DNA of 64,000 nucleotides from an uncultured Geobacteraceae bacterium (GCA_903862245.1 CAIOXL010000072.1:1-64000), one strand, 5' to 3'. Shown: positions 1 through 10,783, numbered from the stretch's first letter. Translations and numbers: made by a program. Notes: generated by a model from the letters alone, not told the origin.

Positions 1-863
1 AGCAGCAGGAAGTCATAATTGGCTTCTTCGGCGGTTTTTATAAGGGCTTTGACGTCTTTCGGAAAACAGGAACCGCCATAACCGGGGCCGGGGAAGAGGA
101 AGTCATAACCGATACGGGAGTCGGAGCCGATCCCTTCGCGGACCGCCATGACGTCAGCGCCCATCCGTTCGCACATCCCGGCAATCTGGTTCATGAAGGA
201 GATGCGGGTGGCGAGCATGGCGTTGGCGGCGTATTTGGTCATTTCGGCGCTGCGGATATCCATGATGATCATGCGGTTTTGTTTGCGCATGAACGGGTCA
301 TACAGCTCTTTCATGATTTCTGCGGTTCGGACGTTGTCGCAGCCGATGACGACCCGGTCAGGTTTCATGAAGTCGTCGATTGCGGCGCCTTCCTTGAGGA
401 ATTCCGGGTTGGAAACAACATCGAATTCCAGGTTGACACCCCGGGCGGTCAGTTCCTCCTGAATGGCGGCGCGCACCTTGTCGGCGGTGCCGACCGGGAC
501 GGTGGATTTGTCGACGATGATCTTGAAGCCGTTCATGGCGCTGCCGATGCTGCGGGCAACACCAAGGACGTGTTTAAGGTCGGCGGAACCGTCTTCACCG
601 GGCGGGGTGCCGACGGCGATGAAACAGACCAGTGAGGCTTTGATCGCATCTTCCATATCGACCGTGAAGGAGAGACGTCCTTCGGCCTGATTGCGCAGGA
701 TCATCTCTTTGAGACCCGGTTCATAGATCGGGATAATGCCCTGTTTGAGGTTTTCTATGCGGGCGAGATCGATATCAACGGCTATGACGTTGTTGCCGCT
801 TTCGGCAAAACAGGCGGCGGCCACCAGACCGACGTAGCCGGCACCGAAAATACAGATTTTCAT
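1..863 (-). CDS. ugd: UDP-glucose 6-dehydrogenase, partial (C-terminus runs off the window)
   Basis: Reverse-strand translation from ATG at 863: [32 protein letters not shown]...[10 protein letters not shown]; Rossmann GxGYVGL and the GGSCFPKD active-site motif. Confidence 0.93.
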   Translation of the reverse strand, partial: MKICIFGAGYVGLVAAACFAESGNNVIAVDIDLARIENLKQGIIPIYEPGLKEMILRNQAEGRLSFTVDMEDAIKASLVCFIAVGTPPGEDGSADLKHVLGVARSIGSAMNGFKIIVDKSTVPVGTADKVRAAIQEELTARGVNLEFDVVSNPEFLKEGAAIDDFMKPDRVVIGCDNVRTAEIMKELYDPFMRKQNRMIIMDIRSAEMTKYAANAMLATRISFMNQIAGMCERMGADVMAVREGIGSDSRIGYDFLFPGPGYGGSCFPKDVKALIKTAEEANYDFLL

Positions 864-937
864 AAACTGCTCCGATGGGGAAAAATAATTGGTACTCTAT
901 AACACACTATCCAGCTGAAATTCCATTGTTTTTTGCG

Positions 938-1777
938 TCAATCCGCATGGATTCTCAATTTAAGGGCTTCTGCGTAGGCCTCGCTGCGAGAAACACCTGC
1001 TATTTCAGCAGCTTGCTTCGCAACATCCTTGACGGAGAGCGTTCCATCATTCATCAGCCGGCCAAGCACCAGTGCCAGCGGTTCGAACTCCTGCGGCGCT
1101 GTTTCACCCGGCGCGATGAGGATAACCACCTCACCGCGCACGATCCCCTGGGCAACGGTTGTGATAACCTCTGTTACGCTGCCACGGATAAACTCTTCGT
1201 GGATCTTTGTCAGCTCACGCGCCACGATCACCTGCCGTTCTCCCAGTACCTCGCGGATATCGCCAAGGGTTTCCAGTAAGCGATGGGGTGCCTCGTACAG
1301 CACCAGTGAGCCGGGCAGGGAAGCTATGCCGCTGAGAAACGTGCGGCGCTTCCCCTGGCGGGATGGGGGGAAGCCGGCAAAGGTGAAGATGTCAGTCGGC
1401 AGCCCGGAGGCAGAAAGTGCTGTGACAGCAGCACAGGCTCCTGGAACAGCTATTACCGGGATATTTTCGGCTACAGCGTCACGCACCAGCTGATACCCCG
1501 GGTCGGAAACGGTGGGGGTTCCGGCGTCAGATATCAGCGCCACTGATTTCCCCTGGCGCAGCGTATTCAGAATACGCTCCCCCTTGATCTGCTGGTTATG
1601 ATCAAAATAGGACGTAAGCGGCCGCGAAATTCCGAAGTGATTGAGCAGTTTGAGCGAATGCCGGGTATCTTCGGCTGCTATCAGATCAACCTCCCCCAGA
1701 ATGCGCACGGCTCGATAGGTGATATCTTCCAGGTTGCCGATCGGCGTGGCCACGATGTACAGGGTTCCGGGAGCCAT
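938..1777 (-). CDS. rsmI: 16S rRNA (cytidine(1402)-2'-O)-methyltransferase
   Basis: MAPGTLYIVATPIGNLEDITYRAVRIL...AAEDTRHS...SDAGTPTVSDPG typical RsmI motifs. Confidence 0.95.
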   Translation of the reverse strand: MAPGTLYIVATPIGNLEDITYRAVRILGEVDLIAAEDTRHSLKLLNHFGISRPLTSYFDHNQQIKGERILNTLRQGKSVALISDAGTPTVSDPGYQLVRDAVAENIPVIAVPGACAAVTALSASGLPTDIFTFAGFPPSRQGKRRTFLSGIASLPGSLVLYEAPHRLLETLGDIREVLGERQVIVARELTKIHEEFIRGSVTEVITTVAQGIVRGEVVILIAPGETAPQEFEPLALVLGRLMNDGTLSVKDVAKQAAEIAGVSRSEAYAEALKLRIHAD

Positions 1778-2397
1778 CAGCGATGTGCCACAGCCAGCTT
1801 CACTGCCAGCCCCGCAAAAATTCCCGCTGCCGCGCGGTTGAGAACTTTCTGGGCAAACAGTGATTGCCGGAATTTTTCGCCGAAGGTTCCGGCCAGAACA
1901 CTGACAGCACCAAAAACAACCAGTGTGGCGACTATGAAAATCCCCCCCAGCAGCAGGAGCTGAGTCGACAGGGAGCCTTTGGCAGGGTCGGTAAACTGCG
2001 GGAGAAAGGCGAGGAAGAAGATCGATACCTTGGGGTTGGTGATATTCATAATGATGCCACGTCCGTAGAGCATCGCAGCGCTCAAACGGTCAGCGGCCGG
2101 GTCTAAAGAAACAGTGGCCCGGAAGGAGAGCCACGCCAGATAGAGGAGGTAGCAGGCTCCGGCACCTTTCAGGAGGGCAAAAGCCACTGCCGACGTTTTG
2201 AAGAGCGCTGCCAGTCCAAAGGTCACCGCCGCCGTATGAAACAGAAGCCCGGTGCAGAGCCCCAAGGTCACGAGCAGACCGGCCCTGCGCCCGAATCGGG
2301 ACGCCTGGACCATGACAAACAGGTTGTCCGGACCGGGGGAAAGGGCTAGCAAAACGGAGGTGGAAAAAAACATCAGCACTGTTCCGGGATCAATCAT
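1777..2397 (-). CDS. LysE/RhtB family amino-acid exporter
   Basis: MIDPGTVLMFFSTSVLLALSPGPDNLFVMVQ...; LysE family SPGPD motif, six hydrophobic segments; ORF open to 2463, start inferred. Confidence 0.9.
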   Translation of the reverse strand: MIDPGTVLMFFSTSVLLALSPGPDNLFVMVQASRFGRRAGLLVTLGLCTGLLFHTAAVTFGLAALFKTSAVAFALLKGAGACYLLYLAWLSFRATVSLDPAADRLSAAMLYGRGIIMNITNPKVSIFFLAFLPQFTDPAKGSLSTQLLLLGGIFIVATLVVFGAVSVLAGTFGEKFRQSLFAQKVLNRAAAGIFAGLAVKLAVAHR

Positions 2398-2517
2398 CGG
2401 TGTTCCCCTGCGGTTTGTGAAAGTAATTTTGGATATAATGGTGTACAAGCAAATGGCTGTCAAGCGTGACGGCTGAAAAATTTAATGCTTGCAGAAGGTT
2501 GCACAGGCGGGGGCCCC

Positions 2518-3693
2518 ATGACCAGAATCACCCTGAACAAGAACGAAGAGCGGCGCATCAAATCAGGCCATCCCTGGGTATTCAGCAATGAAATCCGCGA
2601 GGTGGTCGGCGACCGGTCTGCAGGAATCGCAGCAGAACTGTATGATGCCGCTGGCGGCTTCATCGGTGTCGGCCATTATAATCCACATTCGCTCATCGCC
2701 TTCCGGCTGGTTTCGCGGCAGCGGGAGGATATCGATACGGATGAGTTCTATGAGCGGCGCCTTTCCGCTGCACTGGCCCACCGTCAGGCCCGCTACCCCG
2801 GCTTGACGGCCTTCCGCGCCGTGTATGGCGAGAGCGACTTCCTGCCGGGGCTGGTGGTGGACAAGTACGGCGATTACCTGTCACTGCAGCTGCTTTCTGC
2901 CGGCATGGACAGCCGGCGCGCGCAGATTGTGGCGGCGCTCCGGAAAATCTTTGCCCCGCTCGGAATTATTGCCCGAAACGATGTGGGCGTGCGCAAACTC
3001 GAAGGGTTGGATGAGCGGGTTGAACTGCTGTGGGGGGATGTTCCGGAATCCGTCCATATGGAGGAGAATGGTCTCACGTTTCAGGTAAATCTGCGGGAAG
3101 GGCAGAAAACCGGCGGCTTTCTTGACCAGAAGGAAAACCATCTGCTGCTGCGTGGCATCAGTGCCGGAAAAAATATGCTGGACTGTTTTTGTTATACCGG
3201 CGGTTGGGCGGTGCACGCTGCATCGTTCGGGGCTGCATCGGTGCTCGGGATCGACATTTCGGCGCGGGCCGTGGCGCAGGCCGGCGGTCATGCCCGGCTG
3301 AACAACGTGTCCGACCGTGCCCGTTTCGAGGAGTGCGATGCCTTTGAGCGTCTCCGTTCGCTCCATCAGGAAGGGAGGCGTTTCGGAGTGATCGTGATGG
3401 ACCCTCCCGCGTTTGTCAAAAGCCGCAAGAACATCGCCGAAGCGACCAAAGGGTATCTGACCATCAACCGCCGGGCGCTGGACCTGCTGGAGCCGGGCGG
3501 CTATCTGATTACCTGCTCCTGTTCATACCACATGGGGCGCGAGGCGTTCCGCGACCTGCTGGTTCAGGCGGCACGGCTGGCGAAGCGCGAAGTGAGGCTG
3601 GTGGCAACCTGTTCGCAGGCGGCGGATCACCCGGTGCTGCTGTCATTCCCGGAGTCGGAGTATCTGAAGTGTTTTGTGCTGCAGGTCGTGTGA
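2518..3693 (+). CDS. class I SAM-dependent rRNA methyltransferase (RlmI/PUA-like family)
   Basis: MTRITLNKNEERRIKSGHPWVFSNEI...LDCFCYTGGWAVHAA...VMDPPAFVKSRKN; PUA plus MTase motifs. Confidence 0.88.
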   Translation: MTRITLNKNEERRIKSGHPWVFSNEIREVVGDRSAGIAAELYDAAGGFIGVGHYNPHSLIAFRLVSRQREDIDTDEFYERRLSAALAHRQARYPGLTAFRAVYGESDFLPGLVVDKYGDYLSLQLLSAGMDSRRAQIVAALRKIFAPLGIIARNDVGVRKLEGLDERVELLWGDVPESVHMEENGLTFQVNLREGQKTGGFLDQKENHLLLRGISAGKNMLDCFCYTGGWAVHAASFGAASVLGIDISARAVAQAGGHARLNNVSDRARFEECDAFERLRSLHQEGRRFGVIVMDPPAFVKSRKNIAEATKGYLTINRRALDLLEPGGYLITCSCSYHMGREAFRDLLVQAARLAKREVRLVATCSQAADHPVLLSFPESEYLKCFVLQVV

Positions 3694-3763
3694 TGGGGAG
3701 GATGCTCATCCAAAGGCAGTAAGAATGAAAACAAATGCAAAGGTAGAACCTTACCACCCCCAG

Positions 3764-3784
3764 CCCCTCCTAAATTAGGAGGGG
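3764..3784. repeat. perfect 21-nt palindrome CCCCTCCTAAATTAGGAGGGG between convergent genes
   Basis: 10-bp arms around a single central base, read directly. Confidence 0.8.
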
Positions 3785-3812
3785 AGCTCACACCTTGACA
3801 TCGTACGGTGTG

Positions 3813-4454
3813 CTATCTGCGCCCCTTTGACGGTGGGCGTGGGCCGTCACTCTGACGTTTCCCGGCAGGAGGACGGCCGGGACGCGGTGCGGCAGATGCG
3901 GGACGGTCACCTGAGGTGTCTTTTGCTGCTTTGGGGCGGTATTTTCTGGCCGCCTCTTTCGCGGCGGAAGAACGGCCGGTTTTGGCCGCTTCCTTAACGG
4001 CCGGACGACTGCTCTTCGCAGATGCTGATGCAGCAGGACGCGAACTTGCGGTGCTGCTCCCGGTAGTTGCCGAACGTGTTCCTGCCGGGCGTTCACCTGC
4101 CGCCCGGGCAGTTGCCGGACGAGGGCTTACTGGACGAGCATCCGCAGCGGGACGTGCGCCGGCCACCGGTTTTCTCCTGACATACGGAGTCTTTGCCGGA
4201 CGGTCTTTCTGCGGTTTGGCGATGCTGACGACGATGCAGCGGTCAATCAGCCACGTACCGTCAAGGGTTTCGACCACTTCATTCAGGTTTGCCTCTGAGA
4301 GCATCCGCACATAGCCGCATCGTTTGAATTCGCCGGTGGCCTCATCAACAATCAGGTGGACCGATGTGACGACCCCCATTATCTCAAAAAGTTTGCGCAG
4401 ATCTTCTTCGGTTGCCTGCTCCGAGATATGTCCGACGTAGAGTTCTTTTGCCAT
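3813..4454 (-). CDS. RRM-domain RNA-binding protein with long basic Ala/Pro/Ser/Arg-rich tail
   Basis: MAKELYVGHISEQATEEDLRKLFEIMGVV...CGYVRM RNP-like motifs; low-complexity C-terminal half. Confidence 0.85.
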   Translation of the reverse strand: MAKELYVGHISEQATEEDLRKLFEIMGVVTSVHLIVDEATGEFKRCGYVRMLSEANLNEVVETLDGTWLIDRCIVVSIAKPQKDRPAKTPYVRRKPVAGARPAADARPVSPRPATARAAGERPAGTRSATTGSSTASSRPAASASAKSSRPAVKEAAKTGRSSAAKEAARKYRPKAAKDTSGDRPASAAPRPGRPPAGKRQSDGPRPPSKGRR

Positions 4455-4475
4455 GGTTATGATCCTTGATATGAT

Positions 4476-5240
4476 TTATTTCTGTTCCCGGTGAATGGCA
4501 AAGGGGCCCCAGGTCTGGTCAACAGACATTAATTCCAGAGTATTGACGTTGACATGGGGAGGTTGGCTGACAATCCAGCGCACCGTTTCAGCGATGTCCT
4601 CAGCAGTCAGCGGTTCCGTCCCCTGATAAACGCCGGCAGCCTGCTCAGTATTGCCTTTAAAGCGTACCTTTGAAAATTCCGTTTCGGCCATGCCCGGCTG
4701 GATACAGGAGACCCGCACCCGTGTACCGGCCAGATCACAGCGCAGGTTGCGTGAAAACTGGGTCACGAAGGCTTTGGTCCCGCCATAGACATTGCCGCCC
4801 GGATAGGGCCAGGCACCGGCGGTGGAGCTGATGTTTATGATGTGACCGCGATTGCGGGCCACCATGCCGGGAAGTGTAAAACGGGTGCAGTACATGGTCC
4901 CTTTGATGTTGGTATCAACCATGGTGTCCCAATCGTCAAGATCCACCAGATGAGCCGGTTCAAGTCCCAGGGCAAGTCCAGCGTTGTTGATCAGTATATC
5001 GATGGCCCGAAAACGTTCCGGCAACCCCTCGATCGCTCCCTGTACCGCTTCGCGGTCGCGTACATCAAGCGGAATTATATGTATGTCGGCATCTGCAGAC
5101 AGTTCCTCCTGCAGTTTCAGGAGCGGATCGATCCGCCGGGCGGTCAGAATCAGACGGTTGCCTCCGGTGGCGAACATGCGGGCACAGGCTGCACCGAAAC
5201 CGGCCGATGCTCCGGTGATAAAAATGGTTTTTCCGCTCAT
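4476..5240 (-). CDS. short-chain dehydrogenase/reductase (YdfG-like)
   Basis: MSGKTIFITGASAGFGAACARMFA...NNAGLALG...YGGTKAFV. Confidence 0.9.
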   Translation of the reverse strand: MSGKTIFITGASAGFGAACARMFATGGNRLILTARRIDPLLKLQEELSADADIHIIPLDVRDREAVQGAIEGLPERFRAIDILINNAGLALGLEPAHLVDLDDWDTMVDTNIKGTMYCTRFTLPGMVARNRGHIINISSTAGAWPYPGGNVYGGTKAFVTQFSRNLRCDLAGTRVRVSCIQPGMAETEFSKVRFKGNTEQAAGVYQGTEPLTAEDIAETVRWIVSQPPHVNVNTLELMSVDQTWGPFAIHREQK

Positions 5241-5288
5241 AATGCCTCCTGTTGTCTCCGATAAACTGCTCAGCAACTCGCGTGTATT

Positions 5289-6170
5289 CTACACCAAGCG
5301 ATACACGGTTTCCAGTAAACTGTCCCGGCCGATCCCCTTTTGTTCGCAGAGCCCCAGCATTTCCCCGGAAACGGGCGCACAGACCGCTATCCCGCTGGAC
5401 TCAACACGCTCCAGGGCGGTCCGGAATGAATGCAGGGCAAATCCTGACAATTCCGGCATATCGCCGCCGCCATAGCGTTTGTCAGCAATAACCGGATGGC
5501 CGATTGCGGCCAGGTGGCGGCGGATCTGGTGCATTCGCCCGCTGATCGGGGTTACCGCCAGCAGGGAACAGTTGTCACCGGCCAGCAGAATCCTGTACCG
5601 GGTCTCGGACTCTTTATCATCCAGAGGCTCAGTGATTATGCCGCTGCTGTCGGGGGTCCCCCACGCCAGAGCCAAGTAGAGCTTGTCCAGGCCGGATTCT
5701 TTTACCTGCCGGCCGTAGATGCCGGCAGAGCTGGAGCTCTTGGCCATGATGACCGCGCCGGAGGTGCCTCTGTCCAGGCGGTTCACCGGGTACAACTTGC
5801 AGGGGGTTGCCCGCTGGATCATGTATGCATGGCCGACATCCACAAGGTTGTCTTCGCATTCGGCAGTCCGGTGCATCGGCAGGCCGGGAGGCTTGTTGAC
5901 CATGAGGATCAGGCTGTCTTCGTACAGTATGTCCAGAGCCGGACGGGCGTGAACCAGCAGTGCCGCCGTCGTTGCGGCACTTTCCTTGAGGGTGACGGTG
6001 TCGCAGAGGGCCAGAAGGGTGTCGGGTGTTGACGGAGCGCCATTGAGTTTCGCGGCCCCGTTTTTTATGAGTTTACGTGCATATCCGGAAGGTGCTGCCG
6101 GCATAATGGTCCGCAGATAGCTTTCCAGCCGGCGGCAATGGTCCTGGTGGGTGATTGCAAAAGAGAGCAT
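5289..6170 (-). CDS. RluA-family pseudouridine synthase
   Basis: VNRLDRGTSGAVIMAKSS catalytic motif; GRMHQIRRHLAAIGHPVIADKRYG. Confidence 0.9.
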   Translation of the reverse strand: MLSFAITHQDHCRRLESYLRTIMPAAPSGYARKLIKNGAAKLNGAPSTPDTLLALCDTVTLKESAATTAALLVHARPALDILYEDSLILMVNKPPGLPMHRTAECEDNLVDVGHAYMIQRATPCKLYPVNRLDRGTSGAVIMAKSSSSAGIYGRQVKESGLDKLYLALAWGTPDSSGIITEPLDDKESETRYRILLAGDNCSLLAVTPISGRMHQIRRHLAAIGHPVIADKRYGGGDMPELSGFALHSFRTALERVESSGIAVCAPVSGEMLGLCEQKGIGRDSLLETVYRLV

Positions 6171-6195
6171 AGGTGTGGGTCGTCTGGCGCGGAGC

Positions 6196-7137
6196 TTACA
6201 CTACCAACCGGTCATCCTTGTAGCCTGCATTTACCTCAAGGGCCTCATTCATGGCACGAATGGCAACTTCAATCTGGCTGTCGTCCGGCTCGCGGGTGGT
6301 CAGGCGCTGCAGTGCGAGCCCCGGGGCTATGACCATTCTGACAAGTGGGTGGCTGTCGTTGGTGGCGCTCCACTTGAGGAACTCATAGGAAATGCCGGCA
6401 ATCATCGGGAGCAGGACTATCCGCGATCCGGCTTTCAGGTAAAACGGCCAGAGCTTGGGAATCAGCGAAAATACGGCTATGCTGACCAGCATGACAATCA
6501 GCAGGAAGCTGGTGCCACAGCGTGGATGCAGGCGGTTGTAGCGGCGAACATTCTCGACGGTCAGTTCAACGCCGTCCTCGAAGGCAAAAATGGATTTGTG
6601 CTCGGCGCCGTGATACTGGAATACCCGCTGGATGTCCTCCATCCGGGATATAATCCAGATGTAGGCGAGAAAGACAACCACCCTGATGACGCCATCCACC
6701 AGATTGAAGACGATGTTGTTGTCGCCGATGACAGGTGTCAGCAGTTTGGTCAGGTAGAGTGGGAAAAGAAAAAACAGGCAGATACCGAAGCCGAAGGCGA
6801 TGGACATCGTTCCGGCCATTGCCCAGGAAGAGAGCTCGCCTCCTCCCTTTTTATCGCCGTTTTTTTTCTGCTCCTGTTCTTTTTCATCTTCGGTCATCGC
6901 TTCGTTGGCAGAAAAATTCAGGGCCTTGATGCCGATGATCAGAGAGGTGAAGAGCGCAACTGCGCCACGGATGATCGGGAGTTTGACAATCGGAAAGCGT
7001 TCGGAAAGCGGTACGATCAACTCTTTTCTGACGACGATTTCGTTATCGGGGCGGCGTACTGCAATGGCGACCGAGCGGGGGGCCCGCATCATCACCCCTT
7101 CTATGACCGCCTGTCCGCCAACATGTATCTTATCCAT
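6196..7137 (-). CDS. DUF1385 family membrane protein
   Basis: VGGQAVIEGVMMRAPRSVAIAVRRPD...YHGAEHKSIFAFE...HPRCGTSFL. Confidence 0.9.
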   Translation of the reverse strand: MDKIHVGGQAVIEGVMMRAPRSVAIAVRRPDNEIVVRKELIVPLSERFPIVKLPIIRGAVALFTSLIIGIKALNFSANEAMTEDEKEQEQKKNGDKKGGGELSSWAMAGTMSIAFGFGICLFFLFPLYLTKLLTPVIGDNNIVFNLVDGVIRVVVFLAYIWIISRMEDIQRVFQYHGAEHKSIFAFEDGVELTVENVRRYNRLHPRCGTSFLLIVMLVSIAVFSLIPKLWPFYLKAGSRIVLLPMIAGISYEFLKWSATNDSHPLVRMVIAPGLALQRLTTREPDDSQIEVAIRAMNEALEVNAGYKDDRLVV

Positions 7138-7194
7138 GTACCCTCTTTTATCCCGAAAGCGATCACCGGGTATACTGCCTGTTTTACGGTTGTT

Positions 7195-7887
7195 TTATGC
7201 CAGCGTTTTGAAAAACGCTCGTACTTCGGTTGTCTGCCCGCAACAGAATTTTCCTTCCGGGCATGGCCCGGCTACGCAGCCCGGCCCCGCCTGACGAAAA
7301 ATAATCGGCGCGATGCTTTGAACCAGGCGCAGCATTTCAATGCTCATGTTCCGGATTTCCCACTGGGCGCGCTGACAGCAGCGCAGCGCAAAAAAGTGCA
7401 GCAGCTCGCGGGCGTTCATGGTCATGATGATTTTGGTCTCTGCGGCGTTTGGCAGAATATAGCGGGCATCTTCAGCCGGAATACCCATGTCGATCAGTTG
7501 CGCGTAGGCTTTATGGACGGTTTCGGACATGGAGGTGAAAATCTGCCGCGCTTCAGGGTTTGCGGCGATCGTGTCCGGCATGATGGAGGCAAATTCCTCT
7601 TTGTGGGACACATAGCGCTGTGACTGCTGAGAAAATGAAGCGATGCGGTGGCGCACCAGCTGGTGCGTCGTTACCCGTGAAATCCCCTCAATGCCAAAGG
7701 TGAAAGAGGCATGCTCAAGCACCGAATGGTGACCAAGAGACATGATCTTGTCCAGGAACTTTTCAATATCGGAGGCTGCCAGCTTTTCCCGTAAATCATC
7801 AATTGAAGAGGGTGAATAACAGAGACGGGCAGCTAACGCTACCGTGCGTTCCGGATTGGGTGTGTGTTCGATCAGGGTGACGTTCAT
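7195..7887 (-). CDS. thyX: FAD-dependent thymidylate synthase
   Basis: RHRIASFSQQSQRYV ThyX signature. Confidence 0.95.
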   Translation of the reverse strand: MNVTLIEHTPNPERTVALAARLCYSPSSIDDLREKLAASDIEKFLDKIMSLGHHSVLEHASFTFGIEGISRVTTHQLVRHRIASFSQQSQRYVSHKEEFASIMPDTIAANPEARQIFTSMSETVHKAYAQLIDMGIPAEDARYILPNAAETKIIMTMNARELLHFFALRCCQRAQWEIRNMSIEMLRLVQSIAPIIFRQAGPGCVAGPCPEGKFCCGQTTEVRAFFKTLA

Positions 7888-8001
7888 GGTGTCCTGTTCG
7901 AGCCATGCTCAGGGGTGGCAATGGTCATTTCAAAAACTGGCAGGCTCTTGTCTTGGCGTTGAACTCCTGATCAAACTCGCTGGAAGCGGGGAGCCGGGAG
8001 T

Positions 8002-8036
8002 AAAAAAAGGGGATTTGCCTTACGACAAAGCCCCTC
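8002..8036 (-). terminator. Rho-independent terminator downstream of rpmE
   Basis: minus strand AGGGGCTTTGTCGTAAGGCAAATCCCCTTTTTTT: GC-rich imperfect stem followed by a T-run. Confidence 0.7.
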
Positions 8037-8060
8037 TCATGAGTCTACAAAAAAGATCGA

Positions 8061-8261
8061 TCAAGCCTGGCCGTACCGTTTTTTGTAGCGTTCAACACGC
8101 CCGGCGGTGTCGATCAGTTTCTGTTTGCCGGTGTAGAACGGGTGGCAGGCAGAACAGATCTCGGTGCTGATCTCTTTTTTTGTTGAGCGTGTCTGGAATG
8201 TATTCCCGCACAGGCATTTAACGGTAATCTCGGAATAATCTGGGTGGATGCCTTCTTTCAT
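8061..8261 (-). CDS. rpmE: 50S ribosomal protein L31 (zinc-binding type)
   Basis: [27 protein letters not shown]...[29 protein letters not shown]; start set at internal Met of the ORF. Confidence 0.95.
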   Translation of the reverse strand: MKEGIHPDYSEITVKCLCGNTFQTRSTKKEISTEICSACHPFYTGKQKLIDTAGRVERYKKRYGQA

Positions 8262-8366
8262 CTCTTTCTCCTTCAATAGTACGTTATTAGGGCGCAACGA
8301 AATCAGTAACAAATATGAGCGGGTCATCCTAGCTACTTTGGGCAGCTTTTGCAACCATTTAATTGT

Positions 8367-9614
8367 TTATTTGGACATCGAATCCAGAAAAGCCTGATTC
8401 GTCTTGGCTTCTGACAGCTTGTCCAGCAGGAATTCCATGCTGTCGACCACATTCATGGGGTGGATAATCTTGCGTAAAATCCAGATCCGATTGAGGGATG
8501 CTTTTTCTATCAGCAGCTCTTCCTTACGGGTCCCAGACTTGTTGATGTCAATCGCCGGGAAGGTGCGTTTCTCCACCAGCTTGCGGTCAAGGTGCAGCTC
8601 CATATTGCCGGTGCCCTTGAACTCTTCAAAGATGACTTCGTCCATCTTGCTGCCGGTGTCGACCAGTGCGGTGGCGATGATCGTCAGCGACCCCCCCTCC
8701 TCGATATTACGCGCAGCTCCGAAGAAGCGTTTCGGTTTCTGGAGGGCGTTGGCGTCGACACCGCCGGTCAGGATCTTGCCGGACGGGGGCAGCACGGTGT
8801 TGTAGGCTCGGGCCAGACGGGTGATGGAGTCCAGCAGAATGACAACATCCTTTTTGTGCTCCACCAGCCTTTTCGCTTTTTCAATAACCATCTCAGCAAC
8901 CTGAACGTGGCGGGTGGCCGGCTCGTCAAAGGTGGATGATACGACTTCGCCGTTAACCGAGCGCTGCATGTCGGTCACTTCTTCAGGGCGTTCATCGATG
9001 AGCAGGACGATCAGGTACACTTCAGGGTGATTAGCGGCAATCGAATTGGCGATATTCTGGATCAGCACCGTCTTCCCGGTGCGCGGAGGTGCTACAATCA
9101 GGCCGCGCTGACCTTTTCCGATCGGCGCCACCAGCTCGATGACGCGCATCGGCATGTTGTCCGGAGTTGTTTCAAGAGTGAGCTTTTCCTGGGGGTAGAG
9201 CGGTGTCAGGTTGTCGAAGAGGATTTTGTCCCGGGCGACTTCCGGCGATTCGTGGTTGACCGATTCTACTTTGAGCAGCGCAAAATACCGTTCACCCTCT
9301 TTTGGAGGCCTGATCTGGCCGGAAACGGTATCGCCGGTGCGCAGGTTGAAACGTCTGATCTGACTGGGAGAAACGTAGATATCATCAGGACCCGGGAGAT
9401 AGTTGTAGTCGGTTGCCCGGAGGAACCCGAAACCGTCCTGAAGCGTCTCCAGAACCCCTTCCCCGAAGATCGAGCCGTTCTGTTCGGTCTGGGCGTTCAG
9501 GATTGCAAAGATCAGGTCCTGTTTGCGAAGGCTGGATGCCCCTTCGATATTGAGATCCCGCGCAACAGTGTTGAGCTCGCTAATCTTCTTGCCTTTAAGT
9601 TCCTGTAAATTCAT
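8367..9614 (-). CDS. rho: transcription termination factor Rho
   Basis: [15 protein letters not shown]...[24 protein letters not shown]...[22 protein letters not shown]. Confidence 0.97.
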   Translation of the reverse strand: MNLQELKGKKISELNTVARDLNIEGASSLRKQDLIFAILNAQTEQNGSIFGEGVLETLQDGFGFLRATDYNYLPGPDDIYVSPSQIRRFNLRTGDTVSGQIRPPKEGERYFALLKVESVNHESPEVARDKILFDNLTPLYPQEKLTLETTPDNMPMRVIELVAPIGKGQRGLIVAPPRTGKTVLIQNIANSIAANHPEVYLIVLLIDERPEEVTDMQRSVNGEVVSSTFDEPATRHVQVAEMVIEKAKRLVEHKKDVVILLDSITRLARAYNTVLPPSGKILTGGVDANALQKPKRFFGAARNIEEGGSLTIIATALVDTGSKMDEVIFEEFKGTGNMELHLDRKLVEKRTFPAIDINKSGTRKEELLIEKASLNRIWILRKIIHPMNVVDSMEFLLDKLSEAKTNQAFLDSMSK

Positions 9615-9921
9615 CTGTTCTCCTGCGGATCGAGCTGCTTAGTATGGGGGTTTGACATGGGTAGTCTCAACGTTTCCGGGGAAGCCAATGAACAACAGCA
9701 ACGGTGGTATCCGGCTGTTCGGGAATCTATTGGCAATGACGGCAGAATATGATTGTTTTTCAGAGGTCGAATATTCGTATCTATGTGAAGAAGACTAGGG
9801 ATCTGTTTGGATACCAGGATGTTCAGTCTGAGGTGAAGTGACGTTACCCTTTATTTTCAGGGGTTGTCAATAAAAAAACTGCTTGATTCGCTGGTAATGT
9901 ACATTCTTTTCCCGCGAACAC

Positions 9922-10692
9922 TCAAACAGGTTTTAACAGATCATTGATAACCACTCCAGCCATGGTCAGCCCGAAAATGGCAGGCAGGTACGAAATGGTG
10001 CCGAGAATAACCCGTCGATGCTCACAGCGAAAGGTCTGCTCCGCCTGGTTTGGACAGATGCAGTCGCTACCGCATGCATTGGCTGTCGCCGGGTCGAGTT
10101 CACGGTGCAGTTCAGTTGAGTAGACGACCTGTACTCCGGAGGTGATGCCGGCATTTTTTAATATCTTGCGCATGCTGCGGGCCATTCGGCAGTTTCTGGT
10201 GGCAGAAATGTCGGATACTTCTATCTTTGCCGGGTCCAGTTTGTTTGCGGCTCCCATACTGGAAATGATCGGAATCTCCAACTGGCGACAGACCGTTATC
10301 AGGGAGGCTTTGGCAGTGAAGTGATCAATTGCATCAAGAACATAGTCGGGGCGCGGTGTGAGCAGCTCCCCGGCATTTTCCTGCGAGAAAAATTCCTTGA
10401 CCGGTATGACCTTGGCCGCCGGATTTATGTCGCGCAGCCGGGCCGCCATCGCCGCAACTTTTTGCTGTCCTACCGTACTGGACAGTGCATGAAGTTGCCG
10501 ATTGATATTGGTCAGGCAGATATCGTCAAAGTCTACCAGCGTAATTTTGCCGACGCCGGCCCGTCCGAGTGACTCTGCGGCATAGCTGCCGACTCCGCCG
10601 ATACCACAGATCATGACGTGGCTTTCCGCCAGAGTTGATAACCCTTCAGTGCCGATTAACAGTTCAGTGCGGGAAAAGCGATGAAGTGCCAT
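9922..10692 (-). CDS. tcdA: tRNA threonylcarbamoyladenosine dehydratase / ThiF-family E1-like enzyme
   Basis: MALHRFSRTELLIGTEGLSTLAESHVMICGIGGVGSYAAESLGRAGVGKITLVDFD. Confidence 0.9.
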   Translation of the reverse strand: MALHRFSRTELLIGTEGLSTLAESHVMICGIGGVGSYAAESLGRAGVGKITLVDFDDICLTNINRQLHALSSTVGQQKVAAMAARLRDINPAAKVIPVKEFFSQENAGELLTPRPDYVLDAIDHFTAKASLITVCRQLEIPIISSMGAANKLDPAKIEVSDISATRNCRMARSMRKILKNAGITSGVQVVYSTELHRELDPATANACGSDCICPNQAEQTFRCEHRRVILGTISYLPAIFGLTMAGVVINDLLKPV

Positions 10693-10783
10693 ATTAATTG
10701 GGTTACCTTTGCGAAATGCGATTGATTTTACATGGTATGTGGCCATGCTGATGCAGTTTAGTCTTTAATTAAATTCCAAGTCT

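Noticed and set aside
6151-7623. 490-aa plus-strand ORF
   Set aside because: Antisense to DUF1385 and thyX; composition (His/Asp/Gln rich) typical of a shadow frame in a GC-rich genome
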